Counted from the first letter of the stretch, positions 7,105 to 16,106 are shown. The stretch: 18,348 nucleotides of DNA from Caldisericia bacterium (GCA_017999835.1 JAGNLA010000024.1:1-18348), one strand, 5' to 3'. Program-made: numbers and translations. Notes: generated by a model from the letters alone, not told the origin.

Positions 7105-8580
7105 GTGAAGAAACTCGTTTTCATTGTGACTGTACTTGCAGTCATGGCATCAACATTTGCTACTGGAACCCATGTAAGCGCCACAACAAACCAGGAGAGG
7201 CTGTTGACTCTTATCAACAATTACAGACAGTCTAATGGTTTGTCGATTCTGACAGTCAGAAATGATGTCGAAACCGTTGCCACAGCCCACTCGAAAAACA
7301 TGCACGACCAGAATAATCTCAATCACGTTCTGGACGGTAAAAGCCCTTCCGACAGACTCAACGACGCAGGCATCGGTTACACAGCCATGTGCGAAAACGT
7401 TGCGTTCAACAAAGGCTACTCCGACCCAGTCCAGACTTGCCTTGACGGTTGGGTAAACTCCCCGGGTCACAACGCAAACATGCTCAGCTCAAGCGTCACT
7501 CATGCGGGCATTGGCATTTATTATTCAGATGCCAGAGGCTGGTGGTTCACGTTCATGGGCATCAAGCCAACCGGAGATGACCAGGGCGATCCAGGCGAGG
7601 GCGATGAAGAGGACGAGGGTGATAGTCAAGAGATTAATCTCACTCTCAAGCAAGGCATGTCCTCAAGCTACAGCATCACTTTCACAAATACCGGTAACGT
7701 CGCTTTAACAATGAAAACAACAGTTGTTTCTGGTTTGAAATGGATTACGGTCACCCCATCCACGGCCACGATTGCTGCAGGTAAAAAACAGGTCTTCACA
7801 ATGAAAATCTACGCCTATACTGACATGAAACCCGGCAAATACACCGATACGGTAAAATTCTCTTGGAATGGTGGAACTTCCAGCTACGTCGTCAACCTAA
7901 CAGTAATTGAGAATCCAGACTTGCTTAAATCAGATTTCCAGATCACTGGTCCTGACTCTTTGGCAATTCCTTTCGAGCAAGGTGCATGCGCAAGCATAGA
8001 TCTGACTGTGAAAAATATCGGCTCAACAGAAATAAATCTCTCGATATCAAGTTCTTCGAACCAGCTTGGCCTGTTCAAGATATCCCCCAATTCAATCCTA
8101 CAAACAGGGACACTCAAACCAGGTGATTCAAAAACAATCAAGATCAGCATCGTGATGCTCAAAAGTACAAGTCTTAAGAGCGCAATTGCATATTTTATGT
8201 TTGCTGACAAAACGATGAAAAAAACCTTCAAAACAACACTAACACGAGGCAGCTCGCCAATGTTTTCCATCTCAGGCCCACAATTGATAAGAATGAATTT
8301 TGTTGGCAAATCGAAAACTTTTAATTACATAATAACCAACACAGGCAAAACAAAATCAACCTTTGACATTGGAATATGGTTTGACAACTACGATTTCCTG
8401 GATATTGACTACACCACAACGATCAGCAAAACACCAATAGAGGCAGGCAAGACCGGGATTATTAAAGTAACCTTCAATCTTGTCAAGAAGCCTTCGGTAA
8501 ATTCCGTCAACGGTTACATTCAATGTAACAAAACTGGCGATTCGTCCGAGAAATGTTTCGAATTCAGACTCATTAAATGA
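7105..8580 (+). CDS. Secreted CAP-domain (SCP/PR1-like) protein with C-terminal Ig-like repeats
   Basis: A 491-residue exported protein. GTG 7105 has a near-perfect SD (AAGGAGG, 5 nt spacing) and opens a signal peptide (KKLVFIVTVLAVMASTFATG). Residues about 28-155 are a CAP domain: LINNYRQSNGL, ATAHSKNMHDQNNLNH, then RLNDAGIGYTAMCENVAF, GWVNSPGHNANML and THAGIGIYY. The cavity residues are probably His62, Glu98 and His122. A short, very acidic linker (about 157-175, rich in Asp, Glu and Gly) leads to three Ig-like, CARDB/NEW3-type beta-sandwich repeats (about 175-270, 278-385, 387-491), each with a T-N-T/I-G motif in its early strands (TNTGN, KNIGS, TNTGK). CAP proteins of bacteria are secreted and mostly of unknown activity. 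It is monocistronic between its own promoter and the terminator at 8581. Confidence 0.88.
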   Translation: MKKLVFIVTVLAVMASTFATGTHVSATTNQERLLTLINNYRQSNGLSILTVRNDVETVATAHSKNMHDQNNLNHVLDGKSPSDRLNDAGIGYTAMCENVAFNKGYSDPVQTCLDGWVNSPGHNANMLSSSVTHAGIGIYYSDARGWWFTFMGIKPTGDDQGDPGEGDEEDEGDSQEINLTLKQGMSSSYSITFTNTGNVALTMKTTVVSGLKWITVTPSTATIAAGKKQVFTMKIYAYTDMKPGKYTDTVKFSWNGGTSSYVVNLTVIENPDLLKSDFQITGPDSLAIPFEQGACASIDLTVKNIGSTEINLSISSSSNQLGLFKISPNSILQTGTLKPGDSKTIKISIVMLKSTSLKSAIAYFMFADKTMKKTFKTTLTRGSSPMFSISGPQLIRMNFVGKSKTFNYIITNTGKTKSTFDIGIWFDNYDFLDIDYTTTISKTPIEAGKTGIIKVTFNLVKKPSVNSVNGYIQCNKTGDSSEKCFEFRLIK

Positions 8581-8610
8581 CAAACAGGCCAGATTTTTCT
8601 GGCCTGTTTG
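8581..8610. terminator. Hairpin terminator between convergent genes
   Basis: A perfect 12-bp stem, CAAACAGGCCAG (8581-8592) against CTGGCCTGTTTG (8599-8610), has a 6-nt ATTTTT loop. It begins right after the stop of the CAP gene and ends 14 nt before the stop of the convergent deacetylase gene. The downstream T-tract is delayed on the + strand (TTTTT near 8622) and absent on the - strand, so termination is inferred mainly from stem strength and position. It may serve both genes. Confidence 0.7.
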
Positions 8611-8624
8611 TCTCAAACTTGTTT

Positions 8625-10973
8625 TTAGTCCAAACTTATCTGGTATCTGAATGGTTTACCTTTGTACTCGGTCTTCCAAAGGTTTGCCGATTCCTGAACC
8701 GTGTTCCAAACTGCACGACCGGATTTCACATAATCGCATAGTGTGTCAATATCCTTTGAAATCTTTTCCAGCTGAGTGTCGGTGATCTGTCCCTGGCCGA
8801 TAAAGTATGAAGCCGTGTAGAAACCATCGGATGGGGCGACACCGCTTTCCAGCTCCTGGACAAGTTCTGTGACTCCAACAACTCCAACCTGGTTGCTCCC
8901 AACGTGAATCAACCGTTGGCTGTCGTCGTGAACTGTATAGTTGTATTTATCCTTTGGTCGCCAGCAGCCTGTGCTACGCTCATCATTGCCTTTATGGAGG
9001 AAAGTGGCAGCGCCCCAGAGAATCTCTGGCTTCCAGAAATAGTCAGGATATATCTTGCCAAAAAGTCCAGGAATCAGCTTTGTCCAGGCTTCGCTTTCAG
9101 GGGGGTCGTAGATGAAACCTCCAACAACCGGCGACGGTTCGACACCGAGTTTTGAGATAAGATAAGCCACATCGGCATAGTTATATTCAGTTTCGTGCGC
9201 ATGGGCATCGACACTGAAGCCCATGTCTTCTTTTATCCACTTGACCACATTCTTCCCGTTTGTTGATGAAGTCACGTCCGATGTGTCGTATTTGTCGACA
9301 GCCTTTAGAAAATTCCAGTCAGACTGAAAATTGTAGCTTGCGCCTTTTTCCTTGATCATCTTGCAAAGCTTGACCAGCTCGTTCCTGTTTTTCAGGTACA
9401 GCTCCTTGTTGCCAAGAAAATCCATTGCATTAACACCTTTGCCTTTGGGTTCTTCGTTGTGCGAAACGATCATCAGGTGAACCTTGGGCAGATTGTCTGA
9501 TTTTGGCGGCGAAACTTTGGCTGCAACCAGACTGAAGTCATCAATGAGAATTGATCCTTTGCCTTCAAAATAAACGCTGACATTGTTGAGGTTCCAGCCC
9601 GTGGCATCAAACTCTAACTTTGTTTCTTTCCAGGTGGTTGAGGCAGCAATGTTTCCGCTGGATACCGTTCGCTTTTGCGATGATCCGGTTTTTCCAAGCA
9701 CAGCCTGGAGTTTGAGCGTACCCTTTGGGTCACCTTTTGTCCAAACTGAAAGCGTATACTTTCCATTTGATACATTCAGATATTGTGTCACCGACGAGAC
9801 AAACTTCCCTGATGAAAGCTTGAAACTGTGCTTGCCAGTCCTGGCATCCGATGAGTCAGTACCAACCTTTGAATCCCAGTATGAGCGATAGTTCTTGTAA
9901 CCGTCTTCAAAGCTGACGTTTCTAAGCGCTGTTGATCCGACTCCACCCCAAGGCGGTGTTGTGGTTGGAATGTATTTCCAACTGGATTTTCCTGGGTTTG
10001 CCTTCTCCCAGGTGTCAAACTGGGTTCGGATGTTTGAAACTGTTTCCCAAACCACTTCGGGACTGCCGTTAGCTTGTTTTTTGCCTAGGTAACTGGTTTT
10101 GATGTACTTGAGAAACTCCTCAACCTGATCACGGTAGATAATCGTACCTGGGTGATGAAGCACGCCAAATGACCATATTTTTTGAGCTTCATCGCCTGTT
10201 GCGTTCTTCCACCGATTATACTTTTTCTCAAAGTCAGCCTTCACGGTTGGCAGGGTGCAATCAAAAAAGTTGTGGGCTGCTGGTTCGCCAAGTTGAGGGT
10301 AATGGTCGAACATCACAAAACTCTGTGTGAAATCCTCGTCGAGAACCCTCTTTGTATCGTCAACCTTTGCCGGTCTGAAAGGGTGCGGAGCAAGGTAGCC
10401 GGTATAGGAGATGGCGTATTCGTTGCGTTGGCCTGCTGTGTTTGTGTAGTTGTATTTCTTGGCAAAATCGCCTTCGTTTGACCATTTGTATGCAGAGTCG
10501 CACGATGTTTTGTTGGTCGAAGGGGCAACAACCTTGTCCACCCAGTATCGGTTGTCTTTCCACACCCTGTCGGCAATTGACATGTCAAATGCCGAAGAGT
10601 TACGGTTTACCTGAGTGCCAACATCCTTCCACTTGAGTTCACCGGTTTGAATGTATGGATGGGCATGGGTGCCAACCTCGTGACCTGATGTCTGCAAATC
10701 CTTAAAGATTTGCGTCTTGCCAGCCTTGACCGCTCTTTCAACATGACTGCCATTAAACAGCGCTGTGATCTTTGCGCCATATTTTTCAGCTGTCTGCTTG
10801 AACCAGAGCAGGTCGGTTGATTGCGACTTGAAACTTGTGTCGCTAAGGCATGGTTCTATGTGACCAATAAAAAATAAATACAGTGGTGGCTTGGTCGTTT
10901 GAGCCTTTGCCTGAAGAACAGGCATCATCTGGAACAATATCAATAATGCAACTAATGCTGTGAGTTTCTTCAT
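8625..10973 (-). CDS. Secreted protein with two polysaccharide-deacetylase-like barrels flanking a carbohydrate-binding-like module
   Basis: A 782-residue exported protein. ATG 10973 has a strong SD (AAGGAGGT, 7 nt spacing) and a signal peptide (MKKLTALVALLILFQMMPV, cleavage near AKA). Residues about 30-320 resemble a NodB-like deacetylase barrel with the metal-binding motif GHEVGTHAHP (His98, His103, His105). The usual early Asp-Asp motif is not evident. Residues about 350-486 look like a CBM4/9-type beta-sandwich, starting RNVSFEDG, with ARTGKHSFKL and ending GSILIDDFSLV. Residues about 497-770 form a second deacetylase-like region with a similar motif, FSVDAHAHETEY (Asp589, His591, His593). 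The probable role is binding and modifying a polysaccharide outside the membrane, but catalysis is not certain because neither barrel shows the full canonical motif set. It lies 45 nt downstream of the metal ATPase, with a candidate promoter of its own. Confidence 0.75.
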   Translation of the reverse strand: MKKLTALVALLILFQMMPVLQAKAQTTKPPLYLFFIGHIEPCLSDTSFKSQSTDLLWFKQTAEKYGAKITALFNGSHVERAVKAGKTQIFKDLQTSGHEVGTHAHPYIQTGELKWKDVGTQVNRNSSAFDMSIADRVWKDNRYWVDKVVAPSTNKTSCDSAYKWSNEGDFAKKYNYTNTAGQRNEYAISYTGYLAPHPFRPAKVDDTKRVLDEDFTQSFVMFDHYPQLGEPAAHNFFDCTLPTVKADFEKKYNRWKNATGDEAQKIWSFGVLHHPGTIIYRDQVEEFLKYIKTSYLGKKQANGSPEVVWETVSNIRTQFDTWEKANPGKSSWKYIPTTTPPWGGVGSTALRNVSFEDGYKNYRSYWDSKVGTDSSDARTGKHSFKLSSGKFVSSVTQYLNVSNGKYTLSVWTKGDPKGTLKLQAVLGKTGSSQKRTVSSGNIAASTTWKETKLEFDATGWNLNNVSVYFEGKGSILIDDFSLVAAKVSPPKSDNLPKVHLMIVSHNEEPKGKGVNAMDFLGNKELYLKNRNELVKLCKMIKEKGASYNFQSDWNFLKAVDKYDTSDVTSSTNGKNVVKWIKEDMGFSVDAHAHETEYNYADVAYLISKLGVEPSPVVGGFIYDPPESEAWTKLIPGLFGKIYPDYFWKPEILWGAATFLHKGNDERSTGCWRPKDKYNYTVHDDSQRLIHVGSNQVGVVGVTELVQELESGVAPSDGFYTASYFIGQGQITDTQLEKISKDIDTLCDYVKSGRAVWNTVQESANLWKTEYKGKPFRYQISLD

Positions 10974-10978
10974 TTCCG

Positions 10979-11007
10979 ACCTCCTTTTTCTTTTGATACG
11001 AGGAGGT
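10979..11007 (-). promoter_or_regulatory. Hairpin that would pair the Shine-Dalgarno site of the deacetylase gene
   Basis: On the - strand ACCTCCT (11007-11001) is followed 15 nt later by AGGAGGT (10985-10979), which is the core of the SD for ATG 10973. The 7-bp match is perfect. Only transcripts that begin upstream of 11007, such as readthrough from the ATPase gene, would carry both arms. Confidence 0.4.
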
Positions 11008-11022
11008 TTGGAAGTTTGTCAG
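10993..11022 (-). promoter_or_regulatory. Candidate promoter for the deacetylase gene
   Basis: Read on the - strand: CTGACA (11022-11017), an 18-nt spacer and TATCAA (10998-10993), overlapping the stop codon of the ATPase gene. The start of transcription near 10986 would leave a short leader with the SD but without the upstream anti-SD arm. The -10 matches consensus at four of six positions. Confidence 0.35.
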
Positions 11023-12878
11023 GCTTTGGTATAAAACAAGGTCAGACCATACAAAATTACGACAACAGTCAAACCAGAGTCGGCCAGTACTGCAAGATCA
11101 AGACCGATTATGCCCAAAGAAGCCAAAATCAGGAACGTAAACTTGACGGTCAAAGCCAGAACCGTGTTCTGCTTGATTACCTGCATGGCTCGTCTGCCCA
11201 GTTTTATGACGAAAGGCACGTAGGCAAGGTTTGAATTCATCAGCGTCACGCCTGCTGTCTCCATAGCCAGGTCTGTGCCAGAACCCATCGCAATGCCGAC
11301 ATCGGCAATGGCAAGCGACGGTGCGTCGTTGACTCCATCGCCAACCATGGCCACAAACTTTGACTGTTCTTTCATTTTTTTGATGATTTCAAGCTTTTGC
11401 TCTGGCAGAAGATGCGCATGAACGGTTTTTACGCCAAGTTTGCCTGAGATGTAATCGGCAACCTTTTGGTTGTCACCGGTGAGCATGGCTGTCTGGATGC
11501 CCATCTTGTTGAGTTTTTCAATGGCTGCCTGAGCCTCAAGTCTGAGAGTGTCTGAAACTGCAAGCGCACCCATGGTTTTCTTGCCATCGCTGACATAAAC
11601 AACCGTTTTTCCCGAGCTTTCAAGTTTGTCTGTTGCTGCCTTCATTTCAGGTGTGATGTCTGATACCGATTCAATGAAAACAATGTTGCCTATCACATGC
11701 TCTCTGCCATCACAGGTTGAACAGACAACCTTTCCGCCTTTGCCAGGAGTGTTTTGGTAGGAGTCAGTTTTGTGTGGGACAATCCCTTTTGCGCTTGCAT
11801 AGGCGACAATGCCCTGAGAGATTGGGTGTGAGGAGTATTGTTCAACACCCGAAGCAGCAGCCAGGATGTCTTCCTGGGTGTAGCCATTGAACGGTATGAT
11901 GTCGGTCACCTCGGGCTTGCCATAGGTGAGTGTTCTGGTTTTGTCGAAAGCAATGGCTTTGACCTTTGAAAGTGTTTCCAAAACAACTCCACCTTTGATG
12001 AGCACGCCTTTGCGCGAGGATGAACCAATCGAAGCTGCAATTGCAATCGGTGAGGTCATCACCAATGCGCATGGGCAGGAAACAAGCAACATCGAGAGTG
12101 ACTTCCTTAGCCAAACAAGGAATGTTGACGGGTCAATCAAAGTTGGTATCAGAACAACAAGAAAAGCTGCACCAACAACGATTGGTGTGTAGTATGTTGC
12201 AAAATTGTCGATAAATTTCTGGGATGGAATGTTTGAATCCTGAGCCTTTTGAACAAGCTCTACTATCTTTTGGTAGGTTGAATCCTTGTTTTCTTTAGTA
12301 ACTTCAATTTCAAGGTAACCACCATGATTCATGGTTCCGGCATAGACGTCGTCACCGGCTATTTTGTCTTTTGGTATTGACTCGCCTGTGATGGCTGCCT
12401 CATCGACCGATGAAACACCCTTTTTCACCTTGCCGTCAAGCGGGATCATGTCGCCGGGTTTTACTGCAACGACCTGTCCAACCTTGACCAAATCAACTTT
12501 TACACTTGTGCCGTCGACAAGAAAGGCAAACTTTGGTGAGTTATCGATAAGCTGTTCAAGGGCACGCCTTGACCTGTCAAAACCCTCATCTTCAAAAATC
12601 TCGGCAATCGAGAACAAAAGAACGACCATCGTGGCTTCAAACAATTCACCAAGATAGACTGCACCGGCTGCGGCGATGGCCATCAGAAAATTGATGTTTA
12701 GGAAACGTTTTTCAAAGAGTCCTCTAAACGCTGAGATGGCAACAAAATAACCGCCTGTTGCTATGGCTACATAGAAGAACCACTGGTGAATCGTGAACGG
12801 AACGCCTGTCCATTTGAGAACCAACGCTGTGGCCAGGAATATTGCTGAAATAATGGCAAGAATTTTTCTTTGTTTCAT
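11019..12878 (-). CDS. P1B-type heavy-metal-transporting ATPase (Zn/Cd-type features), with DKTRT in place of DKTGT
   Basis: A 619-residue membrane ATPase, predicted to export a divalent heavy metal. It has eight membrane helices and lacks an N-terminal HMA domain. Motifs in order are ITGES (actuator, about 163-167), SCPCALVMTSP (metal-site CPC, 268-270), FDKTRTLT (phosphorylation site, Asp312), SSHP (351-352), MLTGDN and VGDGVNDAP (about 513-518). The C-terminal ADSG in the last helix fits Zn/Cd/Pb-type P1B-2 pumps. The phosphorylation motif reads Asp-Lys-Thr-Arg-Thr because codon 11936-11934 is AGA. A GGA would restore the usual Gly, which is nearly invariant in the family. ATG 12878 is chosen, since the longer form from TTG 12908 has no SD. 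A TAAGAT 7 nt before ATG 12878 may be a leaderless -10, but no -35 fits. No metal regulator gene is adjacent. Confidence 0.85.
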   Translation of the reverse strand: MKQRKILAIISAIFLATALVLKWTGVPFTIHQWFFYVAIATGGYFVAISAFRGLFEKRFLNINFLMAIAAAGAVYLGELFEATMVVLLFSIAEIFEDEGFDRSRRALEQLIDNSPKFAFLVDGTSVKVDLVKVGQVVAVKPGDMIPLDGKVKKGVSSVDEAAITGESIPKDKIAGDDVYAGTMNHGGYLEIEVTKENKDSTYQKIVELVQKAQDSNIPSQKFIDNFATYYTPIVVGAAFLVVLIPTLIDPSTFLVWLRKSLSMLLVSCPCALVMTSPIAIAASIGSSSRKGVLIKGGVVLETLSKVKAIAFDKTRTLTYGKPEVTDIIPFNGYTQEDILAAASGVEQYSSHPISQGIVAYASAKGIVPHKTDSYQNTPGKGGKVVCSTCDGREHVIGNIVFIESVSDITPEMKAATDKLESSGKTVVYVSDGKKTMGALAVSDTLRLEAQAAIEKLNKMGIQTAMLTGDNQKVADYISGKLGVKTVHAHLLPEQKLEIIKKMKEQSKFVAMVGDGVNDAPSLAIADVGIAMGSGTDLAMETAGVTLMNSNLAYVPFVIKLGRRAMQVIKQNTVLALTVKFTFLILASLGIIGLDLAVLADSGLTVVVILYGLTLFYTKA

Positions 12879-12943
12879 GACAGAAATCTTACTTACCACG
12901 GGCGCCAACCCATTAAAAACAGAAAAACAGGCTGAAAATCCAA

Positions 12944-12972
12944 TTGAACAGATGACAAAATGGGATTAGAAT
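12944..12972 (+). promoter_or_regulatory. Sigma70-type promoter, leaderless configuration, for the 12982 gene
   Basis: TTGAAC (12944-12949), a 17-nt spacer and TAGAAT (12967-12972) are followed by 9 nt before ATG 12982, with no SD. The -10 lies inside a small inverted repeat (GGGAT 12962-12966 / ATCCC 12973-12977). Confidence 0.6.
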
Positions 12973-12981
12973 ATCCCTGAA

Positions 12982-13680
12982 ATGCCACAAGCCGATTCAA
13001 GCAACATCTCCAAATGCCCACGCTGTAGGGCAAAAAAAATCTATTCCATCAGGAGAGACAACGCCCGTTGCAGCAGTTGCATGTACGAATGGCATCCGGG
13101 CAAACTCCCAACGCACATGGAACCAGAGAAATGGAGAGACATTTTGAAAATGTTTCTCCAAAACCTCTCCTCCAGTGCAATCGCCAAAAAATCAGGCCAT
13201 AATATTAAACAAATCCTGAAAGCCGTAGGATACGCAAGGTCAGCAATAGCAGCCGATGTTCCAACGGCTTTTTTAGAATTGGCAGAAAACATGGAATCGC
13301 TTCGTTTTTATGATTTTGGTATAGACAAACAACCCATCTTTGGAATTATTTTTCATAAAGATTACATCTGGTTTTCCAAGATTGACAACACTAAACCGAC
13401 AACAAATCCACTCACAGGGATAGGATTTTCAGCATATGTCAGTAAAAACTCATTCGAGCTGACAGAAGAAGACCAGGAAACAAGAAAAGAAATTGAAGAT
13501 TTTTGGTCAAGCCAAAAACACGTTTTGACAGGGAGAAGCGGTCTAAGATCAGAAAAATTCGGATTATATCTGGCTGAGGCAATCTGGAGGCACAACCACA
13601 GAAAACAAAGCTGCACCTCTCAGATTGAACATCTTCTTTACATCATTGGCCAGGCCTGGTACGTAAGAAACAAGAAATAA
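12982..13680 (+). CDS. Transposase-derived zinc-ribbon protein (IS1595-like), apparently lacking the catalytic core
   Basis: A 232-residue protein. Residues 12-33 form a zinc ribbon (CPRC-14-CSSC). Residues about 40-90 resemble the helix-turn-helix of IS1595-type transposases (MEPEKWRDILKMFLQNLSSS, then AIAKKSGHNIKQILKAVGYAR). Residues about 120-215 resemble the transposase C-terminal half: QPIFGIIF, IEDFWSSQKHVL and GLYLAEAIWRHNHR match the usual FGIL, GFWSxxKxxL and YLxExxWRxNHR elements. The segment that normally carries the first two catalytic Asp residues (DExYFGG and the T-D-x-x-x-Y region) is shortened or replaced (YDFGIDK). Only the third acidic position (Glu in IEDFWS) seems kept. 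No terminal inverted repeats were seen. A good leaderless promoter drives it. It is probably a DNA-binding derivative or a decaying transposase. It ends 2 nt from the end of convergent clpC. Confidence 0.65.
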   Translation: MPQADSSNISKCPRCRAKKIYSIRRDNARCSSCMYEWHPGKLPTHMEPEKWRDILKMFLQNLSSSAIAKKSGHNIKQILKAVGYARSAIAADVPTAFLELAENMESLRFYDFGIDKQPIFGIIFHKDYIWFSKIDNTKPTTNPLTGIGFSAYVSKNSFELTEEDQETRKEIEDFWSSQKHVLTGRSGLRSEKFGLYLAEAIWRHNHRKQSCTSQIEHLLYIIGQAWYVRNKK

Positions 13681-13682
13681 TC

Positions 13683-16106
13683 TTACTTGCTCAAGACCAG
13701 CTGATTTTCTTTCAAATCCAGCACAATGACGTCACCTGAAACAAACTCGCCTGAGAGAGTCTTTTCAGCAAGCGGGTCTTCGATCAGGTTCTGGATGGCA
13801 CGAGCAAGCGGCCTTGCGCCAAGCTTGGGATCAAAACTCTTCTCAACAAGTGCAGCCAAAGCCTCATCGGTTGGATTGATTTTCAACCCTTCATCCTTGA
13901 GCGTGTCGTTGAGTTTGTTTATGAGAAGTTTGGCTATCAAAACGAGTTCTTCTTTGGTCAGCTGCTTGAACTGAACAACAGAATCGACTCTGCCTAGGAA
14001 TTCCGGTCTGAAAGCTTTCTTGACCGCGTCACCGAGTCTGCCTTCTTCCTTCTCGTCATTTTTTGCCTCTGCGTCAGCAGCAAAGCCGAGAGATCTGGTC
14101 TCTTTCCACTGTGTGCCTGCGTTTGAGGTCATAATCAGGATTGTTTGCTTGAAGTCTACAATTCTGCCCTGGGAATCGGTAAGCCTGCCGTCATCCATTA
14201 TCTGGAGAAGGATGTTGAACACATCGGGGTGGGCTTTCTCGATTTCATCGAGCAGGACGACTGAGAAAGGTTTTCTTCTGACTTTTTCAGTCAGCTGTCC
14301 GCCTTCTTCAAAACCAACGTATCCAGGAGGTGCACCAACAAGCCTTGAGACTGAATATTTTTCCATGTATTCGGACATGTCGATTCGGATAAGCGATTTC
14401 TCCGAACCATAGATATGAGATGCCAAAACTCTGGCCAGTTCTGTCTTGCCAACACCAGATGGACCAACAAACATGAACGAACCTATTGGCCTGTTTCTTC
14501 CGGCAAGCCCGACTCTGGCTCTTCGAAGTGACTTTGCCACAACGCTGACAGCCTCATCCTGGCCGATAATCCTCTCGTGGAGAACATTTTCAAGGGTTAG
14601 AAGTCTTTCGCGCTCTTCTTGCATGAGTCTGGTGGTTGGAACGCCTGTCCAGTCAGATACAACTTCGGCGATGTCTTCTTCGGTGACTACAGGATTCAGG
14701 GCTTCAATGTCCTTGTGCCAGTTTTCACGCTTGAGGTTCAACTGATCCTCTATCTGCCTTTCTTTGTCACGAAGCTGGGCAGCTTTTTCGAACTCCTGGG
14801 ATTCGGCAGCATCGTATTTTTCCTTGCGAAGCTCTTTCTTCCTAAGTTCGAGTTCCTTGATGTCAGGCGGTAGGTTGAGAACCGAAATCCTGACTTTTGC
14901 GCTGGCTTCATCGATAAGGTCAATGGCTTTGTCAGGGAGGAACCTACCGGAGATGTACTGGGCGGAAAGCTTGGCTGCTGCTTCAAGGGCAGCATGCTGG
15001 ATGGTCACTTTGTGATGGTTTTCGTAACGGGGAGCGATGCCAATGAGGATCTTGAGTGTGTCTTCGACAGACGGTTCCTCAACAAGCACCATCTGGAACC
15101 TGCGTTCAAGAGCAGGGTCTTTTTCGATATGTTTGCGATACTCGGTGAGTGTTGTTGCGCCAATGCACTGAAGCTCTCCTCTGGCAAGCGGTGGTTTGAG
15201 GATGTTGCTTGCGTCGATTGCACCTTCAGCTGCGCCAGCGCCAACGATTGTGTGGATTTCGTCGATGAAAATGATGATTTTGCCTTGGGCTTTGTTTATC
15301 TCATCAAGGATGGCCTTGACCCTTTCCTCGAATTCACCGCGATACTTTGTACCAGCGACAATCGAAGCAAGGTCGAGGGAAAGAACCCTTTTGTCCCTGA
15401 GTGTTTCAGGGATTTCACCGTCAACGATTTTTTGAGCTAGGCCTTCAACAATGGCTGTCTTTCCCACGCCAGGGTCGCCGACAAGTATGGGGTTGTTCTT
15501 TGTTCTTCTGGAAAGAATCTGGATGATTCTGGTGATTTCCCTTACCCTGCCAACGGTTGGGTCAAGTTTGCCTTTTCTGGCTAGAGCCGTAAGGTCACGG
15601 GAATACTGCTCCAGCATTGATCTTTTCTTTGAGTTGTCTCCGCCTTCTGGGCCAATCTCTTCAACTCCTTCGTCAAGTGAAGCCCTGAAACGGTCTGAAT
15701 CAACGTCCATATCTCTTAGAATCCTGGCAGCAAGGCCTTCGGCCTCGGACAGGATGCCAATGACAAGGTGCTCTGGCGTGAGTTTCTGCGAATTCTGGTT
15801 TTTCATCTCTCGCTCTGCAAGCTCGAGAGCCCTCTTGGCTCTGGCTGAAAGCACGATATGGCTCTTTTGAACAGGGCCTGTGGCAGAATTTCTGACACCT
15901 CGAATGAGGGTGACTATGCGATCGCGTAGGGAAGTAAAGTCTACTCCCATATCTCTCAAGGCTGATACAGCCTGGCTGGTACCCTCTTTGACAAGACCAA
16001 GCAGAAGATGCTCGGTGCCCAGATAATCGTTTCCAAGTTCAAAGGCTTCTTCCTGGGCAAGGTAGAAAACCCTCTGTGTTTTTTCGTCTAAATTACTCCA
16101 ATTCAT
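13683..16106 (-). CDS. clpC: ATP-dependent Clp protease ATP-binding subunit ClpC
   Basis: An 807-residue Hsp100 unfoldase that feeds substrates to the ClpP peptidase in the cytoplasm. Two Clp-N repeats lie at about 1-145 ([18 protein letters not shown]). AAA1 has Walker A GDPGVGKT (210-217) and Walker [11 protein letters not shown] coiled middle region with a UVR-like motif spans about 410-465. AAA2 has Walker [10 protein letters not shown] (548-556), Walker [31 protein letters not shown], a sensor SNAG and the Arg finger [10 protein letters not shown]. An LGF tripeptide at 673-675 fits the ClpP-docking loop. ATG 16106 is chosen over the upstream-extended form because it begins at the conserved N-terminus and sits 7 nt behind a promoter. 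Unlike the ctsR-mcsA-mcsB-clpC operon of Firmicutes, it stands alone, divergent from the FecR gene. Confidence 0.95.
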   Translation of the reverse strand: MNWSNLDEKTQRVFYLAQEEAFELGNDYLGTEHLLLGLVKEGTSQAVSALRDMGVDFTSLRDRIVTLIRGVRNSATGPVQKSHIVLSARAKRALELAEREMKNQNSQKLTPEHLVIGILSEAEGLAARILRDMDVDSDRFRASLDEGVEEIGPEGGDNSKKRSMLEQYSRDLTALARKGKLDPTVGRVREITRIIQILSRRTKNNPILVGDPGVGKTAIVEGLAQKIVDGEIPETLRDKRVLSLDLASIVAGTKYRGEFEERVKAILDEINKAQGKIIIFIDEIHTIVGAGAAEGAIDASNILKPPLARGELQCIGATTLTEYRKHIEKDPALERRFQMVLVEEPSVEDTLKILIGIAPRYENHHKVTIQHAALEAAAKLSAQYISGRFLPDKAIDLIDEASAKVRISVLNLPPDIKELELRKKELRKEKYDAAESQEFEKAAQLRDKERQIEDQLNLKRENWHKDIEALNPVVTEEDIAEVVSDWTGVPTTRLMQEERERLLTLENVLHERIIGQDEAVSVVAKSLRRARVGLAGRNRPIGSFMFVGPSGVGKTELARVLASHIYGSEKSLIRIDMSEYMEKYSVSRLVGAPPGYVGFEEGGQLTEKVRRKPFSVVLLDEIEKAHPDVFNILLQIMDDGRLTDSQGRIVDFKQTILIMTSNAGTQWKETRSLGFAADAEAKNDEKEEGRLGDAVKKAFRPEFLGRVDSVVQFKQLTKEELVLIAKLLINKLNDTLKDEGLKINPTDEALAALVEKSFDPKLGARPLARAIQNLIEDPLAEKTLSGEFVSGDVIVLDLKENQLVLSK

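Noticed and set aside
7884-8309. 141-codon - strand open frame inside the CAP gene
   Set aside because: It is a shadow of the Ig-like repeat region and has no start signals.
12020-12192. Several overlapping + strand open frames within the ATPase, clpC and deacetylase genes
   Set aside because: They lie antisense to strongly conserved coding sequence, with no SD or recognisable domain.
11019-12878. Copper-type (P1B-1) assignment and copA name
   Set aside because: The TM8 ADSG and the CPCALV context fit Zn/Cd-type pumps better, there is no N-terminal HMA domain, and metal specificity cannot be settled, so no symbol is given.
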